Assembly (NCBI RefSeq): GCF_018604545.1
Contig: NZ_CP075896.1
Coordinates: forward strand, 6,944,001 to 7,008,000
From: Streptomyces koelreuteriae
GTDB lineage: Bacteria > Actinomycetota > Actinomycetes > Streptomycetales > Streptomycetaceae
Length of the DNA: 64,000 nucleotides
Reading direction: 5' to 3'
Positions within the stretch are counted from its first letter, which is position 1. Each line of letters opens with the position of its first letter. The notes under the pieces are model-generated. The model was not told where the DNA came from, did not search any database, and saw only the letters and a list, made by a program, of their open reading frames with translations. Made by a program: the position numbers and the translations under genes. Below are positions 18,210-26,191 of this stretch, piece by piece.

Positions 18210-18755
18210 GTGCAGTGGACGAAACACAACGAACAAACTGTGTACTCAAATCGCTGGTTCAGCGTCAATCTCGCGGATGTCGAACTACCGGACGGCCGGC
18301 ACCTCGACCACTTCCTCATACGGCTGCGGCCGGTGGCGGTGGCCACGGTGGTGAACGAGGCCAACGAGGTGCTGCTGCTCTGGCGGCACCGCTTCATCAC
18401 GGACAGCTGGGGGTGGGAACTCGCGGCGGGCGTCGTCGAGGACGGCGAGGACATCGCCCGCGCGGCCGCCAGGGAACTGGAGGAGGAGACCGGCTGGCGG
18501 CCGGGACCGCTGCACCATCTCATGAGCGTGGAGCCGTCCAACGGGCTCACCGACGCCCGGCACCATGTGTACTGGGCCGACGAGGGCGAGTACGTCGGGC
18601 ACCCCGTGGACGACTTCGAGTCGGACCGCCGGGAATGGGTTCCCCTCAAGCTCGTCCCCGACATGGTCGCCCGCGGCGAGGTCCCGGCCGCCAACATGGC
18701 GGCCGCGTTACTTCTGCTGCACCATCTCAGGCTCGGACAGGACGCGTTGCCCTAG
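18210..18755 (+). CDS. Nudix hydrolase
   Basis: 181-residue Nudix pyrophosphatase, perhaps ADP-ribose pyrophosphatase-like. The full Nudix box is present (G-x5-E-x7-RELEEETGW), with Mg-binding glutamates in REXXEE. The start is GTG 18210 behind GGAAGGTGG; upstream codons in the open frame lack a ribosome site. It lies 107 bases downstream of the regulator gene in the same direction. The substrate cannot be deduced. Confidence 0.9.
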   Translation: MQWTKHNEQTVYSNRWFSVNLADVELPDGRHLDHFLIRLRPVAVATVVNEANEVLLLWRHRFITDSWGWELAAGVVEDGEDIARAAARELEEETGWRPGPLHHLMSVEPSNGLTDARHHVYWADEGEYVGHPVDDFESDRREWVPLKLVPDMVARGEVPAANMAAALLLLHHLRLGQDALP

Positions 18756-18766
18756 GCCGGCGGGCC

Positions 18767-19024
18767 TCAGCGTCCCAGTGCCTGCCAGATCGCCAGGACG
18801 AGGGCACCCACGGCGGTGAGGGCGGCGACCGCGGGCAGCGGCCAGCGCGTGTGTTCGAGCGTGTGGATCCGGGTGTTGAGCTCGTCGATCTCCTTGGCGG
18901 TCTCCTCGGTGCGGTGGCTGAGCAGAGCCAGCCCGCCCTCGACGCGGGCATAGGCCACGTCGAGGCGGCGCCGTAACTCTGCGAGTTCTCCGGATACGAC
19001 GGGATGCTCGGGATCGGCGGCCAC
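18767..19024 (-). CDS. Small coiled-coil protein with C-terminal membrane anchor
   Basis: 85 residues. The N-terminal 55 residues form a charged heptad-type helix (ELAELRRRLDVAYARVEGGLALL, then EIDELNTRIHTLEHTRW), and the last 22 residues are a single transmembrane helix, so a tail-anchored topology is likely. Start GTG 19024 follows AAAGGAG; the ATG at 19069 has no such site. Conserved hypothetical; function unknown. It converges on the Nudix gene. Confidence 0.7.
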   Translation of the reverse strand: MAADPEHPVVSGELAELRRRLDVAYARVEGGLALLSHRTEETAKEIDELNTRIHTLEHTRWPLPAVAALTAVGALVLAIWQALGR

Positions 19025-19153
19025 GAGTCCGCTCCTTTCCGTAGTCGTTTCACATCCCTTGCAACGCATCTGGAGTCAACTCGCCTGGTGGGCGCCTGGG
19101 GAGAGTGTGCGAGGGGCATATGCGAGCCCGGCGCGCACACGGTGTGTGAATAC

Positions 19154-19189
19154 CGCGGGCCCGGCACCCATTCCGGTGCCGGGCCCGCG
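19154..19189. terminator. Strong hairpin between two divergent genes
   Basis: Perfect 15-base inverted repeat (19154-19168 with 19175-19189) with a CATTCC loop. It is upstream of both flanking genes, so it does not terminate either; see findings. Confidence 0.6.
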
Positions 19190-19242
19190 ACTTGGCCGAA
19201 ATCTGACCGTCCGTAATCGGCCTCGGGGGGTATCCGGGGCGT

Positions 19243-19473
19243 ATGACGAAGTGGCAGAAGACCGCGGCGTATGCGCTGGCGCTCTACGCGCTGCTGGCCG
19301 TGGTGATCCGGTTCTCCGGCGGCGGCCAGGGGTGGGGCACGGCGCTACTGCTCGCTCTCGCGGCCACTCCGCTCGCCCTCTGGATGGGCTGGCTGCGCCG
19401 CCGCCTCAACGAGCAGGCCGCGGAATGGGGACGCCGCCGGGTCCGGCCGTGGCCGGAGGAGCGGCGGCGTTGA
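19243..19473 (+). CDS. Small two-helix membrane protein
   Basis: 76 residues: two hydrophobic helices (AAYALALYALLAVVIRF and WGTALLLALAATPLALWMGW) separated by a Gly-rich turn, then an Arg/Glu-rich cytoplasmic tail (RRRLNEQAAEWGRRR). Conserved hypothetical of unknown function. It ends 22 bases before the tail of the convergent dehydrogenase gene. Confidence 0.65.
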   Translation: MTKWQKTAAYALALYALLAVVIRFSGGGQGWGTALLLALAATPLALWMGWLRRRLNEQAAEWGRRRVRPWPEERRR

Positions 19474-19495
19474 GGTGGCGGCGTCGGCCGGCCGG

Positions 19496-20371
19496 TCAGT
19501 CGTAGGTGTAGAAGCCCGAGCCCGACTTGCGGCCCAGGCGGCCCGCGTCGACCATGCGCTGGAGCAGCGGGGGAGCGGCGTAAAGGGGCTCCTTGTACTC
19601 GTCGTACATCGACTGGGCCACCGACGCGACCGTGTCGAGGCCGATGAGGTCGGAGAGCTTCAGCGGGCCCATCGGGTGGGCGCAGCCCATCTCCATGCCG
19701 TTGTCGATGTCCTCGCGGCTCGCGATGCCCGTCTCGAACATGCGGATCGCGGAGAGCAGGTACGGGATCAGCAGCGCGTTGACCACGAAGCCGGAGCGGT
19801 CCTGGGCGCGGATCGCGTGCTTGCCCAGGAGCTTCTCGGTGAACTGCTCGGCCCGGCCGATGGTGTCCTCGGACGTGGTGAGCGCCGGGATCAGCTCGAC
19901 GAGCTTCTGCACCGGGGCCGGGTTGAAGAAGTGGATGCCGATGACCCGGTCGGGCCGGGAGGTCGCCACCGCCAGCTTCACCAGCGGGATGGAGGAGGTG
20001 TTGGAGGCCAGGATGGCGTCCGGCCGGGTCACGACCTGGTCGAGGACCTGGAAGATCTCGGTCTTGACGTGCTCGTTCTCGACGACGGCCTCGATCACCA
20101 GGTCGCGGTCGGCGAACTCGCCGAGGTCCGTGGTGAAGCTCAGCCGGTCCAGCGTGGCCTCGCGCTCCTCCTCGGTGATCTTGCCGCGCTCCGCTGCCTT
20201 GGCCAGGGAGTTGTACAGCCGGGTCCGGCCGATCTCCAGGGCCTCGCCGGTGGTCTCGGCGACCATGACGTCCAGACCGACCCGGGCGCACACCTCGGCG
20301 ATCCCCGCGCCCATCTGACCGCAGCCCACGACTCCGACGCGTGCAATGTCTCCCGCTGGGGTGTCCGTCAC
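19496..20371 (-). CDS. 3-hydroxybutyryl-CoA dehydrogenase
   Basis: 291-residue 3-hydroxyacyl-CoA dehydrogenase that reduces acetoacetyl-CoA to 3-hydroxybutyryl-CoA (or the reverse). NAD site VGVVGCGQMGAGIAEVCA at residues 12-29, catalytic motif around HFFNPAPVQKLVE (His near 147), and C-terminal domain GFVVNALLIPYLLSAIRMFE and HPMGPLKLSDLIGLD. In Streptomyces this reaction supplies the ethylmalonyl-CoA pathway and butyryl-CoA precursors. Start GTG 20371 with AAAGGGAC upstream. A stand-alone gene with no beta-oxidation neighbours. Confidence 0.92.
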   Translation of the reverse strand: MTDTPAGDIARVGVVGCGQMGAGIAEVCARVGLDVMVAETTGEALEIGRTRLYNSLAKAAERGKITEEEREATLDRLSFTTDLGEFADRDLVIEAVVENEHVKTEIFQVLDQVVTRPDAILASNTSSIPLVKLAVATSRPDRVIGIHFFNPAPVQKLVELIPALTTSEDTIGRAEQFTEKLLGKHAIRAQDRSGFVVNALLIPYLLSAIRMFETGIASREDIDNGMEMGCAHPMGPLKLSDLIGLDTVASVAQSMYDEYKEPLYAAPPLLQRMVDAGRLGRKSGSGFYTYD

Positions 20372-20551
20372 ATCGTCCCTTTCGCTGCTGATCCACGTCC
20401 GGGCAGGTGCTCCGTGGTCGGGTGCCTGCTCCGTTCGAGCACGTTACTCCCAAGTATCGATGATCGATCGCGGGGGTCGGCTCAGAGTCGGGCATTCTGG
20501 GCCCGGAGCGATCCGCGACCGGGCGGATCCGCGGCATTTTGGGGCATGCGG

Positions 20552-21781
20552 ATGGGACGAGTGTCACGCAGGGCGTTCGCGGTGGCGGCGCTGTCGGCTT
20601 TCACGATGGTGCCTCCGGCGTCGGCCGCGCCCAAGGGGGACGTGGAGTGGGACGGCAAGGGAGGTGACAGGGCGGCTGCCGCCATGCGGGGCGTATGGCT
20701 GGCGACCGTGGCCAACCGCGACTGGCCGTCCAAGCCGGGGCTGAGCGCCTCGAAGCAGCGCGCCGAGCTGCGGGGGCACCTCGACATGGCGGTCCGTAGG
20801 CGGCTCAACACGGTGTTCTTCCAGGTCAGGCCGACGGCGGACGCACTGTGGCCCTCGCCGTACGAGCCGTGGTCGCAGTACCTCACCGGCACCCAGGGCA
20901 AGGACCCGGGCTGGGACCCGCTGGGCACGGCCGTCGAGGAGGCCCACGCCCGGGGTCTGCAGCTGCACGCCTGGTTCAACCCGTACCGGGTCGCCACGCA
21001 CGCCGACCCGTCCCGGCTCGCCGCCTCGCACCCCGCGCGCCGGAACCCGGACTGGGTGGTGACGTACGGCGGGAAGCTCTACTACAACCCGGGGCTGCCC
21101 GAGGTCCGGGCCTTCGTGCAGGACGCGATGCTCGACGCGGTGCGGAAGTACCCCGTGGACGGCGTCCACTTCGACGACTACTTCTACCCGTACCCGGTGG
21201 CCGGCCAGCGCTTCGACGACGACGCGGCCTACGCCGAGTACGGCGGCGGCTTCCCGAGCCGGGCGGCGTGGCGGCGGGACAACATCAACAAGCTGGTGCG
21301 GGAGACGGCGGCCCGCATCAAGAAGGTCAGGCCGAGCGCCCGCTTCGGCATCAGCCCCTTCGGCGTGTGGCGCAACGCCGCCACGGACAAGCGCGGCTCG
21401 GACACCCGCGCCGGCGTGCAGACCTACGACGATCTGCACGCGGACACCCGCAAGTGGGTGCGCGAGAGCTGGATCGACTACATCGTCCCGCAGCTCTACT
21501 GGAACATCGGCTTCGCCGCCGCCGACTACGCGAAGCTGGTGCCCTGGTGGGCGGAGGTCGCGCGCGGCACCTCGACGCAGCTCTACGTGGGGGAGGCGCT
21601 GTACAAGGCCGGTGACCCGGCGCAGCCCGCGGCCTGGCAGAACCCGGCCGAGCTGTCCCGGCACCTGGCGCTGGCCGAGGACTACGCACAGGTGCGCGGA
21701 CACGTCTTCTTCGCCGCCAAGGACGTGGCGACCGATCGGATCGGGGCGATGGCGAAAGTGGTCTCCGACCACTACGAGTAG
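20552..21781 (+). CDS. Secreted family-10-like glycosidase (GHL10/DUF187 type)
   Basis: About 409 residues. The N-terminus (RVSRRAFAVAALSAF) looks like a Tat signal with twin Arg and an ASA cleavage site. The mature part follows the GHL10 pattern: MRGVWLATVANRDWPSKPG, NTVFFQVRPTADALWPS, LHAWFNPYRV, YYNPGLPEVRAFVQDAM, YPVDGVHFDDYFYP, FGISPFGVWRN and IDYIVPQLYW. This is a TIM barrel often found on lipoproteins acting on cell-wall or exopolysaccharide glycans; the exact substrate is unknown. ATG 20552 is 7 bases after GGGG; ATG 20546 is too close to it. Confidence 0.85.
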   Translation: MGRVSRRAFAVAALSAFTMVPPASAAPKGDVEWDGKGGDRAAAAMRGVWLATVANRDWPSKPGLSASKQRAELRGHLDMAVRRRLNTVFFQVRPTADALWPSPYEPWSQYLTGTQGKDPGWDPLGTAVEEAHARGLQLHAWFNPYRVATHADPSRLAASHPARRNPDWVVTYGGKLYYNPGLPEVRAFVQDAMLDAVRKYPVDGVHFDDYFYPYPVAGQRFDDDAAYAEYGGGFPSRAAWRRDNINKLVRETAARIKKVRPSARFGISPFGVWRNAATDKRGSDTRAGVQTYDDLHADTRKWVRESWIDYIVPQLYWNIGFAAADYAKLVPWWAEVARGTSTQLYVGEALYKAGDPAQPAAWQNPAELSRHLALAEDYAQVRGHVFFAAKDVATDRIGAMAKVVSDHYE

Positions 21782-21822
21782 GGGCGACCACTACGAGTAG
21801 GGGCGACCACTACGAGTAGGGG
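21766..21822 (+). repeat. Three perfect 19-base tandem copies over a stop codon
   Basis: CGACCACTACGAGTAGGGG is repeated exactly three times (21766, 21785, 21804). The first copy encodes the last residues (DHYE) and stop of the glycosidase; the other two repeat that end outside the gene. Confidence 0.95.
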
Positions 21823-21838
21823 CCGCCCACGGGCCGCG

Positions 21839-22039
21839 TCACGGCCCGGTGGTGGTCTCCCGGTGCCGGATCTCGGTGTCGGGTCCCGGTGAGCACACTC
21901 CCTCGTGCCCGTCCTCGAACCGGACGCGGTACGGGGGATTGCCCTCCTGGCCTAGCACTTCGACGATCTCGCCGACCTTGTCGTGCTGACCGACCACCCT
22001 GCCGTGCTGGACAAGCTGGTCGCCCACGGTTGCGCGCAT
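21839..22039 (-). CDS. DUF1918 domain protein
   Basis: 66-residue protein. VGDQLVQHGRVVGQHDKVGEIVEVLGQEGNPPYRVRFEDGHE is the DUF1918 signature, an SH3-like small domain frequent in actinobacteria. ATG 22039 is preceded by GAGGAGG at 7 bases; the in-frame ATG at 22054 is not. Function unknown; the domain resembles nucleic-acid or metal-binding barrels, but I cannot support a role. Confidence 0.85.
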   Translation of the reverse strand: MRATVGDQLVQHGRVVGQHDKVGEIVEVLGQEGNPPYRVRFEDGHEGVCSPGPDTEIRHRETTTGP

Positions 22040-22132
22040 CTGGGGCCTCCTCACGAGGTGCGGAGCAGCGGTCCGTGGCCTTCGAGTCTACGGCTGGGGG
22101 CGCTGCTCGGCAGGGTGCCGGGCGCGCCCCGT

Positions 22133-23050
22133 TCAGCCGCGCGCCCGCTGTGTGACGGCGATGCAGACCAGCACCGCCGCTGCCGTCAGCGGGGCGGCCA
22201 CCGGCAGGTGCTCGCCCAGCAGCAGCACCGACCACACCAGTGTGAGCAGGGGCTGGGCGAGCTGCAACTGGCTCGCCTTCGGGATGCCGATGGCCGCCAT
22301 GCCCCGGTACCAGACGACCAGGCCGACGAACTGCGAGCCGACCGCGACCCACAGCAGCCCGATGACGCTGTGCGCGGTCAGGTGCACGGGTTCCTGCGCC
22401 AGGGCGAGCGCGGCGACGGGCACGGTCAGGGGCAGGCACAGCACCAGCGCCCAGCCGATGACGTGCCAGCCCGGCATGACCCGGGCCAGCCGGCCGCCCT
22501 CGGTGTAGCCGGCCGCGCACACCAGCAGCGCGCCGAAGAGGTACAGGTCGGCCGTGCTCAGGGCGCCGCCGCTCTGCTGCACGGTGAAGGCCAGCACCGC
22601 CGCAGCTCCCACGAGGGCCGCCGTCCAGAAGGTGCGCGAGGGCCGGGTGCCGACGCGCAGGGCGGAGCAGAGGGCGGTGGTGAGGGGGAGCAGGCCGACC
22701 ACGACGGCGGCGTGCGCGGTGGTCGAGGTCTGCAGCGCCAGCGTGGTCAGCAGCGGGAAGCCGAGCACCACCCCGCCCCCGACGACCGCGAGACCCGGCC
22801 AGTGCCGTCGGTCGGGCAGCGGCACCCGCAGGGCCAGCAGACAGCCGCCCGCGATCACCGCGGCCAGGACACTCCGGACGGCGACCAGCGACCAGGGCCC
22901 GAAGCCCTCAAGACCCCAGGCGGTGGCGGGGAACGTGAGGGAGAAGGCGATGACGCCGAGGGCGGCCTGGAGGGTGCCGAGGCCGGAGCGGTCCCGGTCC
23001 GCGGCGACTGCTATCCGGGGTGCGGTAGTAGCGCTACTCTGTACTCTCAT
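22133..23050 (-). CDS. EamA family (DMT) exporter
   Basis: 305-residue, ten-helix drug/metabolite transporter with two EamA repeats (first about 25-150, second about 160-300; AAIGIPKASQLQLAQPLLTLVWSVLLLGE marks the second). Such proteins export amino acids or other small metabolites. The chosen ATG (23050) shares two bases with the ATG of the divergent MocR gene; a TACGCT box on the minus strand 5 bases upstream suggests a leaderless message. The next in-frame ATG further upstream would lie well inside the regulator gene. It is probably controlled by, and exports a substrate sensed by, that regulator. Confidence 0.85.
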   Translation of the reverse strand: MRVQSSATTAPRIAVAADRDRSGLGTLQAALGVIAFSLTFPATAWGLEGFGPWSLVAVRSVLAAVIAGGCLLALRVPLPDRRHWPGLAVVGGGVVLGFPLLTTLALQTSTTAHAAVVVGLLPLTTALCSALRVGTRPSRTFWTAALVGAAAVLAFTVQQSGGALSTADLYLFGALLVCAAGYTEGGRLARVMPGWHVIGWALVLCLPLTVPVAALALAQEPVHLTAHSVIGLLWVAVGSQFVGLVVWYRGMAAIGIPKASQLQLAQPLLTLVWSVLLLGEHLPVAAPLTAAAVLVCIAVTQRARG

Positions 23051-23061
23051 GCAAGAGCGTA
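23027..23061. promoter_or_regulatory. Overlapping divergent leaderless promoters with palindrome
   Basis: The plus-strand -10 candidate is TACTCT (23035-23040), 8 bases before ATG 23049; it is repeated as TACTCTgTACTCT. The minus-strand -10 candidate is TACGCT (23061-23056), 5 bases before ATG 23050. A perfect 12-base palindrome AGTAGCGCTACT (23027-23038) overlaps the plus -10 and is a candidate operator. No ribosome site is seen for either gene. Confidence 0.5.
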
Positions 23062-24485
23062 GCAGCGTCGCTGAACTGTCGGAACAGCTCCGGAGGGAGC
23101 TCAACCGCTACTCTCCCGGTGGAAAGCTGCCGTCGAGCCGGGCCCTCGTCGAGCGGTTCCGGGTGAGCCCCGTGACCGTGTCCCGGGCCTTGGCGCAGCT
23201 CGCCGCCGAGGGGCTGGTGGTCACCCGGCCCGGCGCGGGCGCGTTCCGCGCCGAGGCCCGGACGGCACCGGCGCCCGCCGGGGACACCTCCTGGCAGGAG
23301 GTCGCGCTCAGCGCGGACGGCGCCCCCGACCTCGTCCCGCGCTCGGTGGACGCCTCCGGGGTGCTGGCGACGCTGGCCACCCCGCCGCCGGGCGTGATCG
23401 AGTTCACCGGCGGCTATCTGCACCCGTCGCTGCAGCCGGAGCGGGCGATGGCCGCCGCCCTCTCGCGCGCCGGACGGCGTCCCGGTGCCTGGGGGCGCCC
23501 GCCCATGGAAGGGCTGCCCGAGCTGCGCGAGTGGTTCGCGCGCGGCATCGGCGGGTCCCTCACCGCCGCCGAGGTGCTGATCACCGCGGGCGGACAGTCC
23601 GCGCTCACCACCGCCCTGCGCGCCCTCGCCCCGCCCGGCGCCCCCGTGCTGGTCGAGTCGCCGACCTACCCCGGCATGCTCGCCATCGCCCGGGCCGCGG
23701 GCCTGCGCCCGGTGCCCGTCCCGGTGGACGCCGACGGTGTGAGGCCGGCGCTGCTCGCCGACGCCTTCCGGGCCAGCGGCGCCCCGGTCTTCGTCTGCCA
23801 GCCCCTCTTCCAGAACCCCACCGGCGCCTCGCTCGCGCCCGGGCGGCGCCACGAGGTGCTGCGCATCGCCCGGGAGGCGGGCGCGTTCGTCGTCGAGGAC
23901 GACTTCGTCCGGCGGCTCGTGCACGAGGACGCCGGGCCGCTGCCGCGCCCGCTGGCCGCAGACGACCCCGACGGCGTCGTCGTCCATGTCTGCTCGCTGA
24001 CCAAGGCGACCTCGCCGAGCTTCCGGGTCAGCGCCCTGGCCGCGCGCGGTCCGGTCCTGGAGCGGCTGCGCGCCATCCAGGTCGTCGACACCTTCTTCGT
24101 GCCCCGGCCCCTTCAGGAGGCCGCGCTGGAACTCGTCGGCTCGCCCGCCTGGCCGCGTCATCTGCGGTCCGTCTCCGCCGAGTTGAAGGCCCGCCGGGAC
24201 GCGATGACCACCGCGCTCGCACTGCACCTGCCGGAACTCGCCCTGCCGCACGTCCCGTCCGGCGGCTACCACCTGTGGCCGCGGCTGCCCGACGGAGTGG
24301 AGGAGTCCGCCCTGACCGCCGCGGCCCTGCGCGCGGGCGTCGCGATCACCCCCGGCCGCCCCTACTTCAGCGCCGAGCCGCCGGCCGCGCACGTCCGGCT
24401 GAGCTTCGCGGCGGTCGCGGGGACCGGGGAGCTCGCGGAGGGCGTACGGCGGCTGCGTACGGCCTGCGACGAGGTGCTGGGATAA
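23049..24485 (+). CDS. MocR-type (GntR/aminotransferase) regulator
   Basis: 478 residues. An N-terminal GntR winged helix (about 10-75; GGKLPSSRALVERFRVSPVTVSRALAQLAAEGLVVTRPGAG) is fused to a class I aminotransferase-like domain (about 110-475) with the PLP-lysine motif SLTKATSPSFRVSALAA. MocR proteins bind PLP or amino-acid adducts and usually control a divergent gene, here the EamA exporter. The start ATG overlaps that gene's start codon, and a leaderless transcript is likely. The effector is unknown. Confidence 0.9.
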   Translation: MQERSSVAELSEQLRRELNRYSPGGKLPSSRALVERFRVSPVTVSRALAQLAAEGLVVTRPGAGAFRAEARTAPAPAGDTSWQEVALSADGAPDLVPRSVDASGVLATLATPPPGVIEFTGGYLHPSLQPERAMAAALSRAGRRPGAWGRPPMEGLPELREWFARGIGGSLTAAEVLITAGGQSALTTALRALAPPGAPVLVESPTYPGMLAIARAAGLRPVPVPVDADGVRPALLADAFRASGAPVFVCQPLFQNPTGASLAPGRRHEVLRIAREAGAFVVEDDFVRRLVHEDAGPLPRPLAADDPDGVVVHVCSLTKATSPSFRVSALAARGPVLERLRAIQVVDTFFVPRPLQEAALELVGSPAWPRHLRSVSAELKARRDAMTTALALHLPELALPHVPSGGYHLWPRLPDGVEESALTAAALRAGVAITPGRPYFSAEPPAAHVRLSFAAVAGTGELAEGVRRLRTACDEVLG

Positions 24486-24524
24486 GGGTTCGACGCGTGC
24501 GCGGTGGCCTGCGAGCATCCCGTC

Positions 24525-24965
24525 ATGACCGACACGCCGAGCCTGCCCGAGGGCTACGAGATCTCCACCGACCCCGCCCGCCTCGACGCCGAGCGCGTCC
24601 ACCACTGGCTGTCCACCGACGCGTACTGGGCGCTGGGCCGGACCCGCGAGAAGCAGGACCGGGCGATCGAGGGCTCGCTCAACTTCGGCGTGTACGAGAC
24701 GGTCTCGGGGGAGCAGGTCGCCTACGCCCGGGTCATCACGGACCGGGCCACCTTCGCATGGCTGTGCGATGTGTACGTGGACCCCTCGATGCGCGGCAAG
24801 GGCATGGGCACCGCGTTCCTGACGGCCGTACGGGACGAGGTGCGGCGGTTCGGGGTGCGTCGGGTCCTGCTCGCCACGCACGACGCGCACGGCGTCTACG
24901 AGAAGCTGGGGTTCGCGGAGTTGGAGCACCCCGAGCACTGGATGGCGCTCCTCTTCGGCCAGTGA
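24525..24965 (+). CDS. GNAT family N-acetyltransferase
   Basis: 146-residue acetyltransferase. The acetyl-CoA motif is clear: WLCDVYVDPSMRGKGMGTAFLTAVRDE (R/Q-x-x-G-x-G/A form), then VLLATHDAHGVYEKLGF. GNAT proteins of this size acetylate amines of small molecules or proteins; the substrate is unknown. It follows the MocR gene by 39 bases in the same direction. ATG 24525 is chosen over GTG/ATG codons upstream because the family N-terminus begins here. Confidence 0.85.
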   Translation: MTDTPSLPEGYEISTDPARLDAERVHHWLSTDAYWALGRTREKQDRAIEGSLNFGVYETVSGEQVAYARVITDRATFAWLCDVYVDPSMRGKGMGTAFLTAVRDEVRRFGVRRVLLATHDAHGVYEKLGFAELEHPEHWMALLFGQ

Positions 24966-25038
24966 GGGCCGGGGCACCCTGGGTAACTCCCAGGTAACAC
25001 CTCTTGACCTGCGCACTTGCGGCACCCACGATCGCCGC

Positions 25039-25632
25039 ATGCCACTTCGGGTCACATTCGTCGCCGCAGCACGCAGCTCCTCGCTGCTCGCCGAGAGATT
25101 CGAGGACGACCGGCCGCTGGACCAGGCCGGCTGGGGAGAGGTGGAGCACGCCGCCCAGGGCCTGCTGCCGCTGGCCGCGGCCGAGCTGCGCTACTGCTCG
25201 CCGACCCCGCGCAGCCGTGCGACGGGGGAGGGGCTCGGGTACGCGCCGCTGGTGCAGCTCGCCCTGCGGGACTGCGACATGGGCCGCTGGCGCGGGCTGA
25301 CCCTGGGCGAGGCGATGGCCCGGGAGCCGGAGGCCGTGGACGCCTGGCTCGCCGACCCGCGTGCCACACCGCACGGCGGTGAGTCGCTGATGGACTTCAT
25401 CACCCGGGTCGGCGGCTGGCTCGACACCCGGCCCGTCGACGACGGCTGCCGTGTCGTGGCGGTGGCCGAGCCGTCCGTGATCCGTGCCGCCCTGGTCTAC
25501 GCCCTGAAGGCGCCGCCCTCGACGTACTGGAACATCGACGTCCGCCCGCTGTCGACGACCGCCGTGACGGGCCGGGGCGGGCGCTGGCACCTGCGCTTCG
25601 ACGGGGCGTCCGCTCAGCCCTCGCGCGCGTAG
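25039..25632 (+). CDS. Histidine-phosphatase-like protein lacking catalytic histidines
   Basis: 197 residues with the histidine phosphatase (phosphoglycerate mutase-like) fold: LRYCSPTPRSRATGEGLG, DCDMGRWRGLTLGEA and PHGGESLMDFITRVGGWL align with the family. However, the N-terminal RHG motif reads AAARSS and the second His segment reads AVAEPSVIRAA, so both catalytic His appear replaced. Either it is a pseudo-enzyme or it uses other chemistry. Its stop overlaps the convergent DUF6314 gene by 19 bases. Confidence 0.75.
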   Translation: MPLRVTFVAAARSSSLLAERFEDDRPLDQAGWGEVEHAAQGLLPLAAAELRYCSPTPRSRATGEGLGYAPLVQLALRDCDMGRWRGLTLGEAMAREPEAVDAWLADPRATPHGGESLMDFITRVGGWLDTRPVDDGCRVVAVAEPSVIRAALVYALKAPPSTYWNIDVRPLSTTAVTGRGGRWHLRFDGASAQPSRA

Positions 25633-26054
25633 TCGGTGCGCAAGACCAGGTCCTTGGCCGGGCCGCGCACCCGCCACACCGTCCGCCAGTGGTCCGCGTC
25701 CAGGACCGTGAACTCGCCGCGGTAGAGGTCCGCCGAGCAGGGGTGGTCGGCGACATACCGCCCGGACGTCAGATCCAGGTCGTGGAACGGCCGTCCGTCG
25801 GCGAACCGCACGTCCGCGGTGCCGTCCGGGCCCGGCAGGAACCGCAGCATCCGCTCGGCGGGCCGGGCGACGCCCTGCCAGACGAAGGTGCCGGACTCGT
25901 GGTGCAGCAGGCCGCCGGCCGCCTCCGCGCGGAACTCGGTGGTTCCGGCGAACTCCCCTTCCGCGCCGCTCGCGAGATCCCGCACCGACCGCGTCACGCC
26001 CCAGCGTCCGGCCAGATACGCCACTGCGTCCGGCACTGGCCAGAACTCGCCCAT
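25614..26054 (-). CDS. DUF6314 family protein
   Basis: 146-residue soluble protein. FWPVPDAVAYLAGRWGVTRSVRDLASG at the N-terminus and FHDLDLTSGRYVADHPCSADLYRGEF in the second half are, as I recall, DUF6314 hallmarks; the pattern suggests a small lipocalin-like beta-barrel. Start ATG 26054 follows GGGACGGA closely; the open frame extends to 26198 but that stretch is the control region of the arabinofuranosidase. Function unknown. Confidence 0.7.
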   Translation of the reverse strand: MGEFWPVPDAVAYLAGRWGVTRSVRDLASGAEGEFAGTTEFRAEAAGGLLHHESGTFVWQGVARPAERMLRFLPGPDGTADVRFADGRPFHDLDLTSGRYVADHPCSADLYRGEFTVLDADHWRTVWRVRGPAKDLVLRTDYAREG

Positions 26055-26126
26055 TCCGTCCCGCTCTCCGTCCCAACCGTTGCTGCGCGACCCATTGACG
26101 CGCCACAGCCCCCTCCCTATCTTGCC

Positions 26127-26161
26127 GTTCGAAGTGCTGATCAATGTCTGATATTTCGAAC
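26127..26161. promoter_or_regulatory. Inverted repeat upstream of arabinofuranosidase
   Basis: GTTCGAA (26127-26133) and TTCGAAC (26155-26161) form a 7-base inverted repeat with a 21-base spacer, ending 31 bases before the ATG. It resembles a two-half-site operator for a sugar-responsive regulator; the regulator is not in the window. Confidence 0.4.
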
Positions 26162-26191
26162 ACTCCTCTACCAGAGAGCCGCGGAGTATCC

